Shown here piece by piece: positions 1 to 16,250 of a DNA stretch of 64,000 bases; position 1 is the stretch's first letter; the number at the start of each line of letters is the position of its first letter. The notes beneath the pieces were generated by a model that was given only the letters and a program-made list of their open reading frames with translations, did no database searches and was not told where the DNA came from. The position numbers and the translations under genes are program-made. The stretch is from Xestospongia muta (taxonomy: Eukaryota; Porifera; Demospongiae; Haplosclerida; Petrosiidae): the NCBI GenBank assembly GCA_963693285.1, contig OY848917.1, positions 21,024,245 through 21,088,244 of the forward strand. Direction: 5' to 3'.

Positions 1-3000
1 TACAGGATCCATTCACTTTAATCTCATTTCTTGCTCTCATAAGTTGTATATAACAATATAATAAATAAAATTCCAAAAATGGATACACATAGATACCACA
101 CAATCTAAAACAATTATAGTACAGCCTAACAAGCTTCCCATGCAAGACATTGTAAACAATTAACGTTTATACAAACAATAGGGTAAATAAAATAACAACA
201 TTCAATTTAAAACTCTTAGAATTCATACTACATTATATCACACTTACCAACTATTATATTGTAAACAACACATTCAGATGACAAGTAATTACACCAACAT
301 AAATTTAAAAAACAAAACAATAAAGTAAACAAAATCACAACAATACATTCAATATACTTTGAATTCATACTACATTATATCAAAATTACATCTTATTATA
401 TTGTAAAGAACACATTTAGATGACAAATAATAACAGCAAACATAAATGTGTAAACAAAAAGCAATACTGTAAACAAAATCACAACAACACATTCAGTATG
501 TTCAAAATGCATACTAGGCTATAGCTATAAAATGCTCAAAATATACATAAAAAGAAACCTAGCAAGAAGCTTCAACTCTTATTATTGATAGATATCGAAT
601 GTTATAGCAATCACAGTTAGGGTTACGAAATCCATTGCTGATACAGAATTGCCAGTTACAGGATCCATTCACTTTAATCTCATTTCTTGCTCTCATAAGT
701 TGTATATAACAATATAATAAATAAAATTCCAAAAATGGATACACATAGATACCACACAATCTCAAACAATTATAGTACAGACTGACAAGCTTACCATGCA
801 AGACATTGTAAACAATTAACGTTTATACAAACAATAGGGTAAATAAAATAACAACATTCAATTTAAAACTCTTAGAATTCATACTACATTATATCACACT
901 TACCGACTATTATATTGTAAACAACACATTCAGATGACAAGTAATTACACCAACATAAATTTAAAAAACAAAACAATAAAGTAAACAAAATCACAACAAT
1001 ACATTCAATATACTTTGAATTCATACTACATTATATCAAAATTACATCTTATTATATTGTAAAGAACACATTTAGATGACAAATAATAACAGCAAACATA
1101 AATGTGTAAACAAAAAGCAATACTGTAAACAAAATCACAACAACACATTCAGTATGCTCAAAATGCATACTAGGCTATAGCTATAAAATGCTCAAAATAT
1201 ACATAAAAAGAAACCTAGCAAGAAGCTTCAACTCTTATTATTGATAGATATCGAATGTTATACCAATCACAGTTAAGGTTACGAAATCCATTGCTGATAC
1301 AGAATTGACAGTTACAGGATCCATTCACTTTAATCTCATTTCTTGCTCTCATAAGTTGCATATAACAATATAATAAATAAAATTCCAAAAATGGATACAC
1401 ATAGATACTACACAATCTCAAACAATTATAGTACAGCCTGACAAGCTTCCCATGCAAGACATTGTAAACAATTAACGTTTATACAAACAATAGGGTAAAT
1501 AAAATAACAACATTCAATTTAAAACTCTTAGAATTCATACTACATTATATCACACTTACCTCCTATTATATTGTAAACAACACATTCAGATGACAAGTAA
1601 TCACACCAACATAAATTTAAAAAACAAAACAATAAAGTAAACAAAATCACAACAATACATTCAATATACTTTGAATTCATACTACATTATATCAAAATTA
1701 CATCTTATTATATTGTAAAGAACACATTTAGATGACAAATAATAACAGCAAACATAAATGTGTAAACAAAAAGCAATATTGTAAACAAAATCACAACAAC
1801 ACATTCAGTATGCTCAAAATGCATACTAAGTTATAGCTAAAAAATGCTCAAAATATACCTAAAAAGAAACCTAGCAAGAAGCTTCAACTCTTATTATTGA
1901 TAGATATCGAATGTTATACCAATCACAGTTAGGGTTACGAAATCCATTGCTGATACAGAAATTGACAGTTACAGGATCCATTCACTTTAATCTCATTTCT
2001 TGCTCTCATAAGTTGCATATAACAATATAATAAATAAAATTCCAAAAATGGATACACATAGATACTACACAATCTCAAACAATTATAGTACAGCCTGACA
2101 AGCTTCCCATGCAAGACATTGTAAACAATTAACGTTTATACAAACAATAGGGTAAATAAAATAACAACATTCAATTTAAAACTCTTAGAATTCATACTAC
2201 ATTATATCACACTTACCTCCTATTATATTGTAAACAACACATTCAGATGACAAGTAATCACACCAACATAAATTTAAAAAACAAAACAATAAAGTAAACA
2301 AAATCACAACAATACATTCAATATACTTTGAATTCATACTACATTATATCAAAATTACATCTTATTATATTGTAAAGAACACATTTAGATGACAAATAAT
2401 AACAGCAAACATAAATGTGTAAACAAAAAGCAATATTGTAAACAAAATCACAACAACACATTCAGTATGCTCAAAATGCATACTAAGTTATAGCTAAAAA
2501 ATGCTCAAAATATACCTAAAAAGAAACCTAGCAAGAAGCTTCAACTCTTATTATTGATAGATATCGAATGTTATACCAATCACAGTTAGGGTTACGAAAT
2601 CCATTGCTGATACAGAAATTGACAGTTACAGGATCCATTCACTTTAATCTCATTTTTTGCTCGCATAGGTTGCATATCATAATATAATAAATAAAATTGC
2701 AAAAATGGATACACATAGATACCACACAATCTAAAACAATCATAGTACAGCCTGACAAGCTTCCCATGCAAGACATTGTAAACAATTAACGTTTATACAA
2801 ACAATAGGGTAAATAAAATAACAACATTCAATTTAAAACTCTTAGAATTCATACTACATTATATCACACTTACCAACTATTATATTGTAAACAACACATT
2901 CAGATGACAAGTAATCACACCAACATAAATTTAAAAAACAAAACAATAAAGTAAACAAAATCACAACAACACATTCAATATACTTTGAATTCATACTACA

Positions 3001-6000
3001 TTATATCAAAATTACATCCTATTATATTGTAAAGAACACATTTAGATGACAAGTAATAACAGCAAACATAAATGTGTAAACAAAAACCAATACTGTAAAC
3101 AAAATCACAACAACACATTCAGTATGCTCAAAATGCATACTAAGTTATAGCTAAAAAATGCTCAAAATATACCTAAAAAGAAACCTAGCAAGAAGCTTCA
3201 ACTCTTATTATTGATAGATATCGAATGTTATACCAATCACAGTTAGGGTTACGAAATCCATTGCTGATACAGAAATTGACAGTTACAGGATCCATTCACT
3301 TTAATCTCATTTTTTGCTCGCATAGGTTGCATATCACAATATAATAAATAAAATTCCAAAAATGGATACACATAGATACCACACAATCTAAAACAATCAT
3401 AGTACAGCCTGACAAGCTTCCCATGCAAGACATTGTAAACAATTAACGTTTATACAAACAATAGGGTAAATAAAATAACAACATTTAATTTAAAACTCTT
3501 AGAATTCATACTACATTATATCACACTTACCCGCTATTATATTGTAAACAACACATTCAGATGACAAGTAATTACACCAACATAAATTTAAAAAACAAAA
3601 CAATAAAGTAAACAAAATCACAACAACACATTCAATATACTTTGAATTCATACTACATTATATCAAAATTACATCCTATTATATTATAAAGAACACATTT
3701 AGATGACAAGTAATAACAGCAAACATAAATGTGTAAACAAAAAGCAATACTGTAAACAAAATCACAACAACACATTCAGTATGCTCAAAATGCATACTAA
3801 GTTATAGCTAAAAAATGCTCAAAATATACATAAAAAGAAACCTAGCAAGAAGCTTCAACTCTTATTATTGATAGATATCGAATGTTATATCAATCACAGT
3901 TAGGGTTACGAAATCCATTGCTGATACAGAAATTGACAGTTACAGGATCCATTCACTTTAATCTCATTTTTTGCTCGCATAGGTTGCATATAACAATATA
4001 ATAAATAAAATTCCAAAAATGGATACACATAGATACCACACAATCTAAAACAATCATAGTACAGCCTGACAAGCTTCCCATGCAAGACATTGTAAACAAT
4101 TAACGTTTATACAAACAATAGGGTAAATAAAATAACAACATTCAATTTAAAACTCTTAGAATTCATACTACATTATATCACACTTACCAACTATTATATT
4201 GTAAACAACACATTCAGATGACAAGTAATCACACCAACATAAATTTAAAAAACAAAACAATAAAGTAAACAAAATCACAACAACACATTCAATATACTTT
4301 GAATTCATACTACATTATATCAAAATTACATCCTATTATATTATAAAGAACACATTTAGATGACAAGTAATAACAGCAAACATAAATGTGTAAACAAAAA
4401 GCAATACTGTAAACAAAATCACAACAACACATTCGTATGCTCAAAATGCATACTAAGTTATAGCTAAAAAATGCTCAAAATATACATAAAACGAAACCTA
4501 GCAAGAAGCTTCAACTCTTATTATTGATAGATATCGAATGTTATACCAATCACAGTTAGGGTTACGAAATCCATTGCTGATACAGAAATTGACAGTTACA
4601 GGATCCATTCACTTTAATCTCATTTTTTGCTCGCATAGGTTGCATATCACAATATAATAAATAAAATTCCAAAAATGGATACACATAGATACCACACAAT
4701 CTAAAACAATCATAGTACAGCCTGACAAGCTTCCCATGCAAGACATTGTAAACAATTAACGTTTATACAAACAATAGGGTAAATAAAATAACAACATTTA
4801 ATTTAAAACTCTTAGAATTCATACTACATTATATCACACTTACCCGCTATTATATTGTAAACAACACATTCAGATGACAAGTAATTACACCAACATAAAT
4901 TTAAAAAACAAAACAATAAAGTAAACAAAATCACAACAACACATTCAATATACTTTGAATTCATACTACATTATATCAAAATTACATCCTATTATATTAT
5001 AAAGAACACATTTAGATGACAAGTAATAACAGCAAACATAAATGTGTAAACAAAAAGCAATACTGTAAACAAAATCACAACAACACATTCAGTATGCTCA
5101 AAATGCATACTAAGTTATAGCTAAAAAATGCTCAAAATATACATAAAAAGAAACCTAGCAAGAAGCTTCAACTCTTATTATTGATAGATATCAAATGTTA
5201 TATCAATCACAGTTAGGGTTACGAAATCCATTGCTGATACAGAAATTGACAGTTACAGGATCCATTCACTTTAATCTCATTTTTTGCTCGCATAGGTTGC
5301 ATATAACAATATAATAAATAAAATTCCAAAAATGGATACACATAGATACCACACAATCTAAAACAATCATAGTACAGCCTGACAAGCTTCCCATGCAAGA
5401 CATTGTAAACAATTAACGTTTATACAAACAATAGGGTAAATAAAATAACAACATTCAATTTAAAACTCTTAGAATTCATACTACATTATATCACACTTAC
5501 CAACTATTATATTGTAAACAACACATTCAGATGACAAGTAATCACACCAACATAAATTTAAAAAACAAAACAATAAAGTAAACAAAATCACAACAACACA
5601 TTCAATATACTTTGAATTCATACTACATTATATCAAAATTACATCCTATTATATTATAAAGAACACATTTAGATGACAAGTAATAACAGCAAACATAAAT
5701 GTGTAAACAAAAAGCAATACTGTAAACAAAATCACAACAACACATTCGTATGCTCAAAATGCATACTAAGTTATAGCTAAAAAATGCTCAAAATATACAT
5801 AAAAAGAAACCTAGCAAGAAGCTTCAACTCTTATTATTGATAGATATCGAATGTTATATCAATCACAATTAGGGTTACAAAATCCATTGCTGATACAGAA
5901 ATTGACAGTTACAGGATCCATTCACTTTAATCTCACTTTTTGCTCGCATAGGTTGCATATAACAATATAATAAATAAAATTCCAAAAATGGATACACATA

Positions 6001-9000
6001 GATACCACACAATCTAAAACAATCATAGTACAGCCTGACAAGCTTTCCATGCAAGACATTGTAAACAATTAACGTTTATACAAACAATAGGGTAAATAAA
6101 ATAACAACATTCAATTTAAAACTCTTAGAATTCATACTACATTATATCACACTTACCGACTATTATATTGTAAACAACACATTCAGATGACAAGTAATCA
6201 CACCAACATAAATTTAAAAAACAAAACAATATAGTAAACAAAATCACAACAACACATTCAATATACTTTGAATTCATATTACATTATATCAAAATTACAT
6301 CTTATTATATTGTAAAGAACACATTTAGATGACAAATAATAACAGCAAACATAAATGTGTAAACAAAAAGCAACACTGTAAACAAAATCAAAACAACACA
6401 TTCAGTATGCTCAAAATGCATACTAGGCTATAGCTATAAAATGCTCAAAATATACATAAAAAGAAACCTAGCAAGAAGCTTCAACTCTTATTATTGATAG
6501 ATATCGAATGTTATACCAATCACAGTTAGGGTTACGAAATCCATTGCTGATACAGAATTGCCAGTTACAGGATCCATTCACTTTAATCTCATTTCTTGCT
6601 CTCATAAGTTGTATATAACAATATAATAAATAAAATTCCAAAAATGGATACACATAGATACCACACAATCTAAAACAATTATAGTACAGCCTGACAAGCT
6701 TCCCATGCAAGACATTGTAAAGAATTAACGTTTATACAAACAATAGGGTAAATAAAATAACAACATTCAATTTAAAACTCTTAGAATTCATACTACATTA
6801 TATCACACTTACCACCTATTATATTGTAAACAACACATTCAGATGACAAGTAATCACACCAACATAAATTTAAAAAACAAAACAATAAAGTAAACAAAAT
6901 CACAACAATACATTCAATATACTTTGAATTCATACTACATTATATCAAAATTACATCCTATTATATTGTAAAGAACACATTTAGATGACAAGTAATAACA
7001 GCAAACATAAATGTGTAAACAAAAAGCAATACTGTAAACAAAATCACAACAACACATTCAGTATGCTCAAAATGCATACTAGGCTATAGCTATAAAATGC
7101 TCAAAATATACATAAAAAGAAACCTAGCAAGAAGCTTCAACTCTTATTATTGATAGATATCGAATGTTATACCAATCACAGTTAGGGTTACGAAATCCAT
7201 TGCTGATACAGAATTGCCAGTTAATGGATCCATTCACTTTAATCTCATTTTTTGCTCTCATAAGTTGCATATAACAATATAATAAATAAAATTCCAAAAA
7301 TGGATACACATAGATACCACACAATCTAAAACAATTATAGTACAGCCTGACAAGCTTCCCATGCAAGACATTGTAAACAATTAACGTTTATACAAACAAT
7401 AGGGTAAATAAAATAACAAAATTCAATTTAAAACTCTTAGAATTCATACTACATTATATCACACTTACCGACTATTATATTGTAAACAACACATTCAGAT
7501 GACAAGTAATCACACCAACATAAATTTAAAAAACAAAACAATAAAGTAAAAAAAATCACAACAACACATTCAATATACTTTGAATTCATACTACATTATA
7601 TCAAAATTACATCCTATTATATTGTAAAGAACACATTTAGATGACAAATAATAACAGCAAACATAAATGTGTAAACAAAAACCAATACTGTAAACAAAAT
7701 CACAACAACACATTCAGTATGCTCAAAATGCATACTAAGTTATAGCTACAAAATGCTCAAAATATAGCTAAAAAGAAACCTAGCAAGAAGCTTCAACTCT
7801 TATTATTGATAGATATCGAATGTTATACCAATCACAGTTAGGGTTACGAAATCCATTGCTGATATAGAAATTGACAGTTACAGGATCCATTCACTTTAAT
7901 CTCATTTTTTGCTCGCATAGGTTGCATTTAACAATATAATAAATAAAATTGCAAAAATGGATACACATAGATACCACACAATCTAAAACAATTATAGTAC
8001 AGCCTGACAAGCTTCCCATGCAAGACATTGTAAACAATTAACGTTTATACAAACAATAGGGTAAATAAAATAACAAAATTCAATTTAAAACTCTTAGAAT
8101 TCATACTACATTATATCACACTTACCAACTATTATATTGTAAACAACACATTCAGATGACAAGTAATCACACCAACATAAATTTAAAAAACAAAACAATA
8201 AAGTAAAAAAAATCACAACAACACATTCAATATACTTTGAATTCATACTACATTATATCAAAATTACATCCTATTATATTGTAAAGAACACATTTAGATG
8301 ACAAATAATAACAGCAAACATAAATGTGCAAACAAAAACCAATACTGTAAACAAAATCACAACAACACATTCAGTATGCTCAAAATGCATACTAGGCTAT
8401 AGCTATAAAATGATCAAAATATAGCTAAAAAGAAACCTAGCAAGAAGCTTCAACTCTTATTATTGATAGATATTGAATGTTATAGCAATCACAGTTAGGG
8501 TAATGAAATCCATTGTTGATACAGAAATTGGCAGTTACAGGATCCATTCACTTTAATCTCATTTCTTGCTCACATAGGTTGCATATAACAACATAATAAA
8601 TAAAATTGCAAAAATGGATACACATAGATACCACACAATCTAAAACAATCCTAGTACAGCCTGACAAGCTTCCCATGCAAGATTCCAAAAATGGATACAC
8701 ATAGATACCACACAATCTCAAACAATTATAGTACAGCCTGACAAGCTTCAGTATGCTCAAAATGCATACTAGGTTATAGCTACAAAATGCTCAAAATATA
8801 GCTAAAAAGAAACATAGCAAGAAGCTTCAACTCTTATTATTGATAGATATTGAATGTTATAGCAATCACAGTTAGGGTAATGAAATCCATTGTTGATACA
8901 GAAATTGGCAGTTACAGGATCCATTCACTTTAATCTCATTTCTTGCTCACATAGGTTGCATATAACAATATAATAAATAAAATTGCAAAAATGGATACAC

Positions 9001-12000
9001 ATAGATACCACACAATCTAAAACAATTATAGTACAGCCTGACAAGCTCACCATGCAAGACATTGCAAACCATTAACATTTACACAAACAATAGGGTAAAT
9101 AAAATAACAACATTCAATTTAAAACTCTTAGAATTCATACTACATTATATCACACTTACCTTCTATTATATTGTAAACAACACATTCAGATGACAAGTAA
9201 TTACACCAACATAAATTTAAAAAACAAAACAATAAAGTAAACAAAATCACAACAATACATTCAATATACTTTGAATTCATACTATATTATATCAAAATTA
9301 CATCCAATTATATTGTAAAGAACACATTTAGATGACAAGTAATAACAGCAAACATAAATGTGCAAACAAAAACCAATACTGTAAACAAAATCACAACAAC
9401 ACATTCAGTATGCTCAAAATGCATACTAGGCTATAGCTACGAAATGCTCAAAATATACATAAAAAGAAACCTAGCAAGAAGGTTCAACTCTTATTATTGA
9501 TAGATATCGAATGTTATACCAATCACAGTTAGGGTTACAAAATCCATTGCTGATACAGAATTGCCAGTTACAGGATCCATTCACTTTAATCTCATTTCTT
9601 GCTCTCATAAGTTGCATATAACAATATAATAAATAAAATTCCAAAAATGGATACACATAGATACCACACAATCTCAAACAATTATAGTACAGCCTGACAA
9701 GCTTCCCATGCAAGACATTGTAAACAATTAACGTTTATACAAACAATAGGGTAAATAAAATAACAACATTCAATTTAAAACTCTTAGAATTCATACTAAA
9801 TTATATCACACTTACCAACTATTATATTGTAAACAACACATTCAGATGACAAGTAATCACACCAACATAAATTTAAAAAACAAAACAATAAAGTAAACAA
9901 AATCACAACAATACATTCAATATACTTTGAATTCATACTACATTATATCAAAATTACATCTTATTATATTGTAAAGAACACATTTAGATGACAAATAATA
10001 ACAGCAAACATAAATGTGTAAACAAAAAGCAATACTGTAAACAAAATCACAACAACACATTCAGTATGCTCAAAATGCATACTAGGCTATAGCTATAAAA
10101 TGCTCAAAATATACATAAAAAGAAACCTAGCAAGAAGCTTCAACTCTTATTATTGATAGATATCGAATGTTATAGCAATCACAGTTAGGGTTACGAAATC
10201 CATTGCTGATACAGAATTGCCAGTTACAGGATCCATTCACTTTAATCTCATTTCTTGCTCTCATAAGTTGCATATAACAATATAATAAATAAAATTCCAA
10301 AAATGGATACACATAGATACCACACAATCTCAAACAATTATAGTACAGCCTGACAAGCTTCTCGTGCAAGACATTGTAAACAATTAACATTTATACAAAC
10401 AATAGGGTAAATAAAATAACAACATTCAATTTAAAACTCTTAGAATTCATACTACACTATATCACACTTACCTCCTATTATATTGTAAACAACACATTCA
10501 GATGACAAGTAATCACATCAACATAAATTTAAAAAACAAAACAATAAAGTAAAAAAAATCACAACAACACATTCAATATACTTTGAATTCATACTACATT
10601 ATATCAAATTTACATCCTATTATATTGTAAAGAACACATTTAGATGACAAATAATAACAGCAAACATAAATGTGCAAACAAAAACCAATACTGTAAACAA
10701 AATCACAACAACACATTCAGTATGCTCAAAATGCATACTAGGTTATAGCTACAAAATGCTCAAAATATAGCTAAAAAGAAACATAGCAAGAAGCTTCAAC
10801 TCTTATTATTGATAGATATTGAATGTTATAGCAATCACAGTTAGGGTAATGAAATCCATTGTTGATACAGAAATTGGCAGTTACAGGATCCATTCACTTT
10901 AATCTCATTTCTTGCTCACATAGGTTGCATATAACAACATAATAAATAAAATTCCAAAAATGGATACACATAGATACCACACAATCTAAAACAATCATAG
11001 TACAGCCTGACAAGCTTCCCATGCAAGACATTGCAAACCATTAACATTTATACAAACAATAGGGTAAATAAAATAACAACATTCAATTTAAAACTCTTAG
11101 AATTCATACTACACTATATCACACTTACCTCCTATTATATTGTAAACAACACATTCAGATGACAAGTAATCACATCAACATAAATTTAAAAAACAAAACA
11201 ATAAAGTAAACAAAATCACAACAACACATTCAATATACTTTGAATTCATACTACATTATATCAAAATTACATCCTATTATATTGTAAAGAACACATTTAG
11301 ATGACAAGTAATAACAGCAAACATAAATGTGTAAACAAAAAGCAATACTGTAAACAAAATCACAACAACACATTCAGTATGCTCAAAATGCATACTAGGC
11401 TATAGCTATAAAATGCTCAAAATATACATAAAAAGAAACCTAGCAAGAAGCTTCAACTCTTATTATTGATAGATATCGAATGTTATACCAATCACAGTTA
11501 GGGTTACGAAATCCATTGCTGATACAGAATTGCCAGTTACAGGATCCATTCACTTTAATCTCATTTCTTGCTCTCATAAGTTGCATATAACAATATAATA
11601 AATAAAATTCCAAAAATGAATACACATAGACACCACACAATCTCAAACAATTATAGTACAGCCTGACAAGCTTCTCGTGCAAGACATTGTAAACAATTAA
11701 CATTTATACAAACAATAGGGTAAATAAAATAACAACATTCAATTTAAAACTCTTAGAATTCATACTACACTATATCACACTTACCTCCTATTATATTGTA
11801 AACAACACATTCAGATGACAAGTAATCACACCAACATAAATTTAAAAAACAAAACAATAAAGTAAAAAATATCACAACAACACATTCAATATACTTTGAA
11901 TTCATACTACATTATATCAAAATTACATCCTATTATATTGTAAAGAACACATTTAGATGACAAATAATAACAGCAAACATAAATGTGCAAACAAAACCAA

Positions 12001-15000
12001 TACTGTAAACAAAATCACAACAACACATTCAGTATGCTCAAAATGCATACTAGGTTATAGGTACAAAATGCTCAAAATATAGCTAAAAAGAAACCTAGCA
12101 AGAAGCTTCAACTCTTATTATTGATAGATATTGAATGTTATAGCAATCACAGTTAGGGTAATGAAATCCATTGTTGATACAGAAATTGGCAGTTACAGGA
12201 TCCATTCACTTTAATCTCATTTCTTGCTCACATAGGTTGCATATAACAACATAATAAATAAAATTGCAAAAATGGATACACATAGATACCACACAATCTA
12301 AAACAATCATAGTACAGCCTGACAAGCTTCCCATGCAAGACATTGCAAACCATTAACATTTATACAAACAATAGGGTAAATAAAATAACAACATTCAATT
12401 TAAAACTCTTAGAATTCATACTACACTATATCACACTTACCAACTATTATATTGTAAACAACACATTCAGATGACAAGTAATCACACCAACATAAATTTA
12501 AAAAACAAAACAATAAAGTAAAAAAAATCACAACAACACATTCAATATACTTTGAATTCATACTACATTATATCAAAATTACATCCTATTATATTGTAAA
12601 GAACACATTTAGATGACAAATAATAACAGCAAACATAAATGTGCAAACAAAAACCAATACTGTAAACAAAATCACAACAACACATTCAGTATGCTCAAAA
12701 TGCATACTAGGTTATAGCTACAAAATGCTCAAAATATAGCTAAAAAGAAACCTAGCAAGAAGCTTCAACTCTTATTATTGATAGATATTGAATGTTATAG
12801 CAATCACAGTTAGGGTAATGAAATCCATTGTTGATACAGAAATTGGCAGTTACAGGATCCATTCACTTTAATCTCATTTCTTGCTCTCATAAGTTGCATA
12901 TAACAATATAATAAATAAAATTGCAAAAATGGATACACATAGATACCACACAATCCAAAAACAATTATAGTACAGCCTGACAAGCTTCCCATGCAAGACA
13001 TTGTAAACAATTAACGTTTATACAAACAATAGGGTAAATAAAATAACAACATTCAATTTAAAACTCTTAGAATTCATACTACATTATATCACACTTACCT
13101 CCTATTATATTGTAAACAACACATTCAGATGACAAGTAATCACACCAACATAAATTTAAAAAACAAAACAATAAAGTAAACAAAATCACAACAATACATT
13201 CAATATACTTTGAATTCATACTACATTATATCAAAATTACATCCTATTATATTGTAAAGAACACATTTAGATGACAAGTAATAACAGCAAACATAAATGT
13301 GTAAACAAAAAGCAATACTGTAAACAAAATCACAACAACACATTCAGTATGCTCAAAATGCATACTAAGTTATAGCTACAAAATGCTCAAAATATACCTA
13401 AAAAGAAACCTAGCAAGAAGCTTCAACTCTTATTATTGATAGATATTGAATATTATAGCAATCACAGTTAGGGTAATGAAATCCATTGTTGATACAGAAA
13501 TTGGCAGTTACAGGATCCATTCACTTTAATCTCATTTCTTGCTCACATAGGTTGCATATAACAACATAATAAATAAAATTCCAAAAATGGATACACATAG
13601 ATACCACACAATCTAAAACAATCATAGTACAGCCTGACAAGCTCACCATTCAAGACATTGCAAACCATTAACATTTATACAAACAAAAGGTAAATAAAAC
13701 AACAACATTCAATTCAAAAGACTTAGAATTCATACTAAATTATATCACACTTACCCGCTATTATATTGTAAACAACACATTCAGATGACAAGTAATCACA
13801 CCAACATAAATTTAAAAAACAAAACAATAAAGTAAACAAAATCACAACAATACATTCAATATACTTTGAATTCATACTACATTATATCAAAATTACATCT
13901 TATTATATTGTAAAGAACACATTTAGATGACAAGTAATAACAGCAAACATAAATGTGTAAACAAAAAGCAATACTGTAAACAAAATCACAACAACACATT
14001 CAGTATGCTCAAAATGCATACTAGGTTATAGCTATAAAATGCTCAAAATATACCTAAAAAGAAACCTAGCAAGAAGCTTCAACTCTTATTATTGATAGAT
14101 ATCGAATGTTATACCAATCACAGTTAGGGTTACGAAATCCATTGCTGATACAGAAATTGACAGTTACAGGATCCATTCACTTTAATCTCATTTCTTGCTC
14201 TCATAAGTTGCATATAACAATATAATAAATAAAATTGCAAAAATGGATACACATAGATACCACACAATCTAAAACAATCATAGTACAGCCTGACAAGCTC
14301 ACCATGCAAGACATTGCAAACCATTAACATTTATACAAACAAAAGGTAAATAAAACAACAACATTCAATTCAAAAGACTTAGAATTCATACTACATTATA
14401 TCACACTTACCAACTATTATATTGTAAACAACACATTCAGATGACAAGTAATCACACCAACATAAATTATAAAACAAAACAATAAAGTAAACAAAATCAC
14501 AACAACACATTCAATATACTTTGAATTCATACTACATTATATCAAAATTACATCCTATTATATTGTAAAGAACATATTTAGATGACAAATAATAACAGCA
14601 AACATAAATGTGTAAACAAAAAGCAATACTGTAAACAAAATCACAACAACACATTCAGTATGCTCAAAATGCATACTAAGTTATAGCTAAAAAATGCTCA
14701 AAATATACCTAAAAAGAAACCTAGCAAGAAGCTTCAACTCTTATTATTGATAGATATTGAATGTTATAACAATCACAGTTAGGGTTACGAAATCCATTGC
14801 TGATACAGAAATTGACAGTTACAGGATCCATTCACTTTAATCTCATTTTTTGCTCGCATAGGTTGCATATAACAATATAATAAATAAAATTGCAAAAATG
14901 GATACACATAGATACCACACAATCTAAAACAATCATAGTACAGCCTGACAAGCTTCCCATGCAAGACATTGTAAACAATTAACGTTTATACAAACAATAG

Positions 15001-16250
15001 GGTAAATAAAATAACAACATTCAATTTAAAACTCTTAGAATTCATACTACATTATATCACACTTACCAACTATTATATTGTAAACAACACATTCAGATGA
15101 CAAGTAATCACACCAACATAAATTTAAAAAACAAAACAATAAAGTAAACAAAATCACAACAACACATTCAATATACTTTGAATTCATACTACATTATATC
15201 AAAATTACATCCTATTATATTGTAAAGAACACATTTAGATGACAAGTAATAACAGCAAACATAAATGTGTAAACAAAAAGCAATACTGTAAACAAAATCA
15301 CAACAACACATTCAGTATGCTCAAAATGCATACTAAGTTATAGCTAAAAAATGCTCAAAATATACCTAAAAAGAAACCTAGCAAGAAGCTTCAACTCTTA
15401 TTATTGATAGATATCAATGTTATACCAATCACAGTTAGGGTTACGAAATCCATTGCTGATACAGAAATTGACAGTTACAGGATCCATTCACTTTAATCTC
15501 ATTTTTTGCTCGCATAGGTTGCATATAACAATATAATAAATAAAATTCCAAAAATGGATACACATAGATACCACACAATCTAAAACAATCATAGTACAGC
15601 CTGACAAGCTTCCCATGCAAGACATTGTAAACAATTAACGTTTACACAAACAATAGGGTAAATAAAATAACAACATTCAATTTAAAACTCTTAGAATTCA
15701 TACTACATTATATCACACTTACCACCTATTATATTGTAAACAACACATTCAGATGACAAGTAATCACACCAACATAAATTTAAAAAACAAAACAATAAAG
15801 TAAACAAAATCACAACAACACATTCAATATACTTTGAATTCATACTACATTATATCAAAATTACATCCTATTATATTGTAAAGAACACATTTAGATGACA
15901 AATAACAACAGCAAACATAAATGTGTAAACAAAAAGCAATACTGTAAACAAAATCACAACAACACATTCAGTATGCTCAAAATGCATACTAGGCTATAGC
16001 TATAAAATGCTCAAAATATACCTAAAAAGAAACCTAGCAAGAAGTTTCAACTCTTATTATTGATAGATATCGAATGTTATACCAATCACAGTTAGGGTTA
16101 CGAAATCCATTGCTGATACAGAATTGGCAGTTACAGGATCCATTCACTTTAATCTCATTTCTTGCTCTCATAAGTTGCATATAACAATATAATAAATAAA
16201 ATTGCAAAAATGGATACACATATATACCAGTGCACCATGTAATCCAAAAC
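1..16250. repeat. Type I tandem array, 656-657 bp unit, about 25 copies
   Basis: Using AGCAAGAAGCTTC as anchor, copies start at 561, 1217, 1873, 2530, 3187, 3844, 4500, 5157, 5813, 6470, 7126, 7782, 8439, 8816 (short), 9473, 10129, 10785, 11442, 12097, 12754, 13412, 14068, 14723, 15380 and 16036. The period is almost constant. Each unit contains two related subrepeats of about 145 bp sharing ATTCATACTACATTATATCA; the first carries the candidate micro-exon, the second the decayed equivalent. A minus-strand 80-codon ORF recurs in some units but is broken in others. No other gene is visible in this stretch. Confidence 0.95.

Noticed and set aside
1..16250. CRISPR array
   Set aside because: Units are about 656 bp with no short direct-repeat and unique-spacer alternation; eukaryotic-type sequence with introns.
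1..16250. Centromeric or simple satellite DNA with no gene relation
   Set aside because: The array period alone would fit, but the related units sit strictly in the A-to-B introns of a coding gene, and the invariant splice signals around a variable codon are not explained by satellite status.
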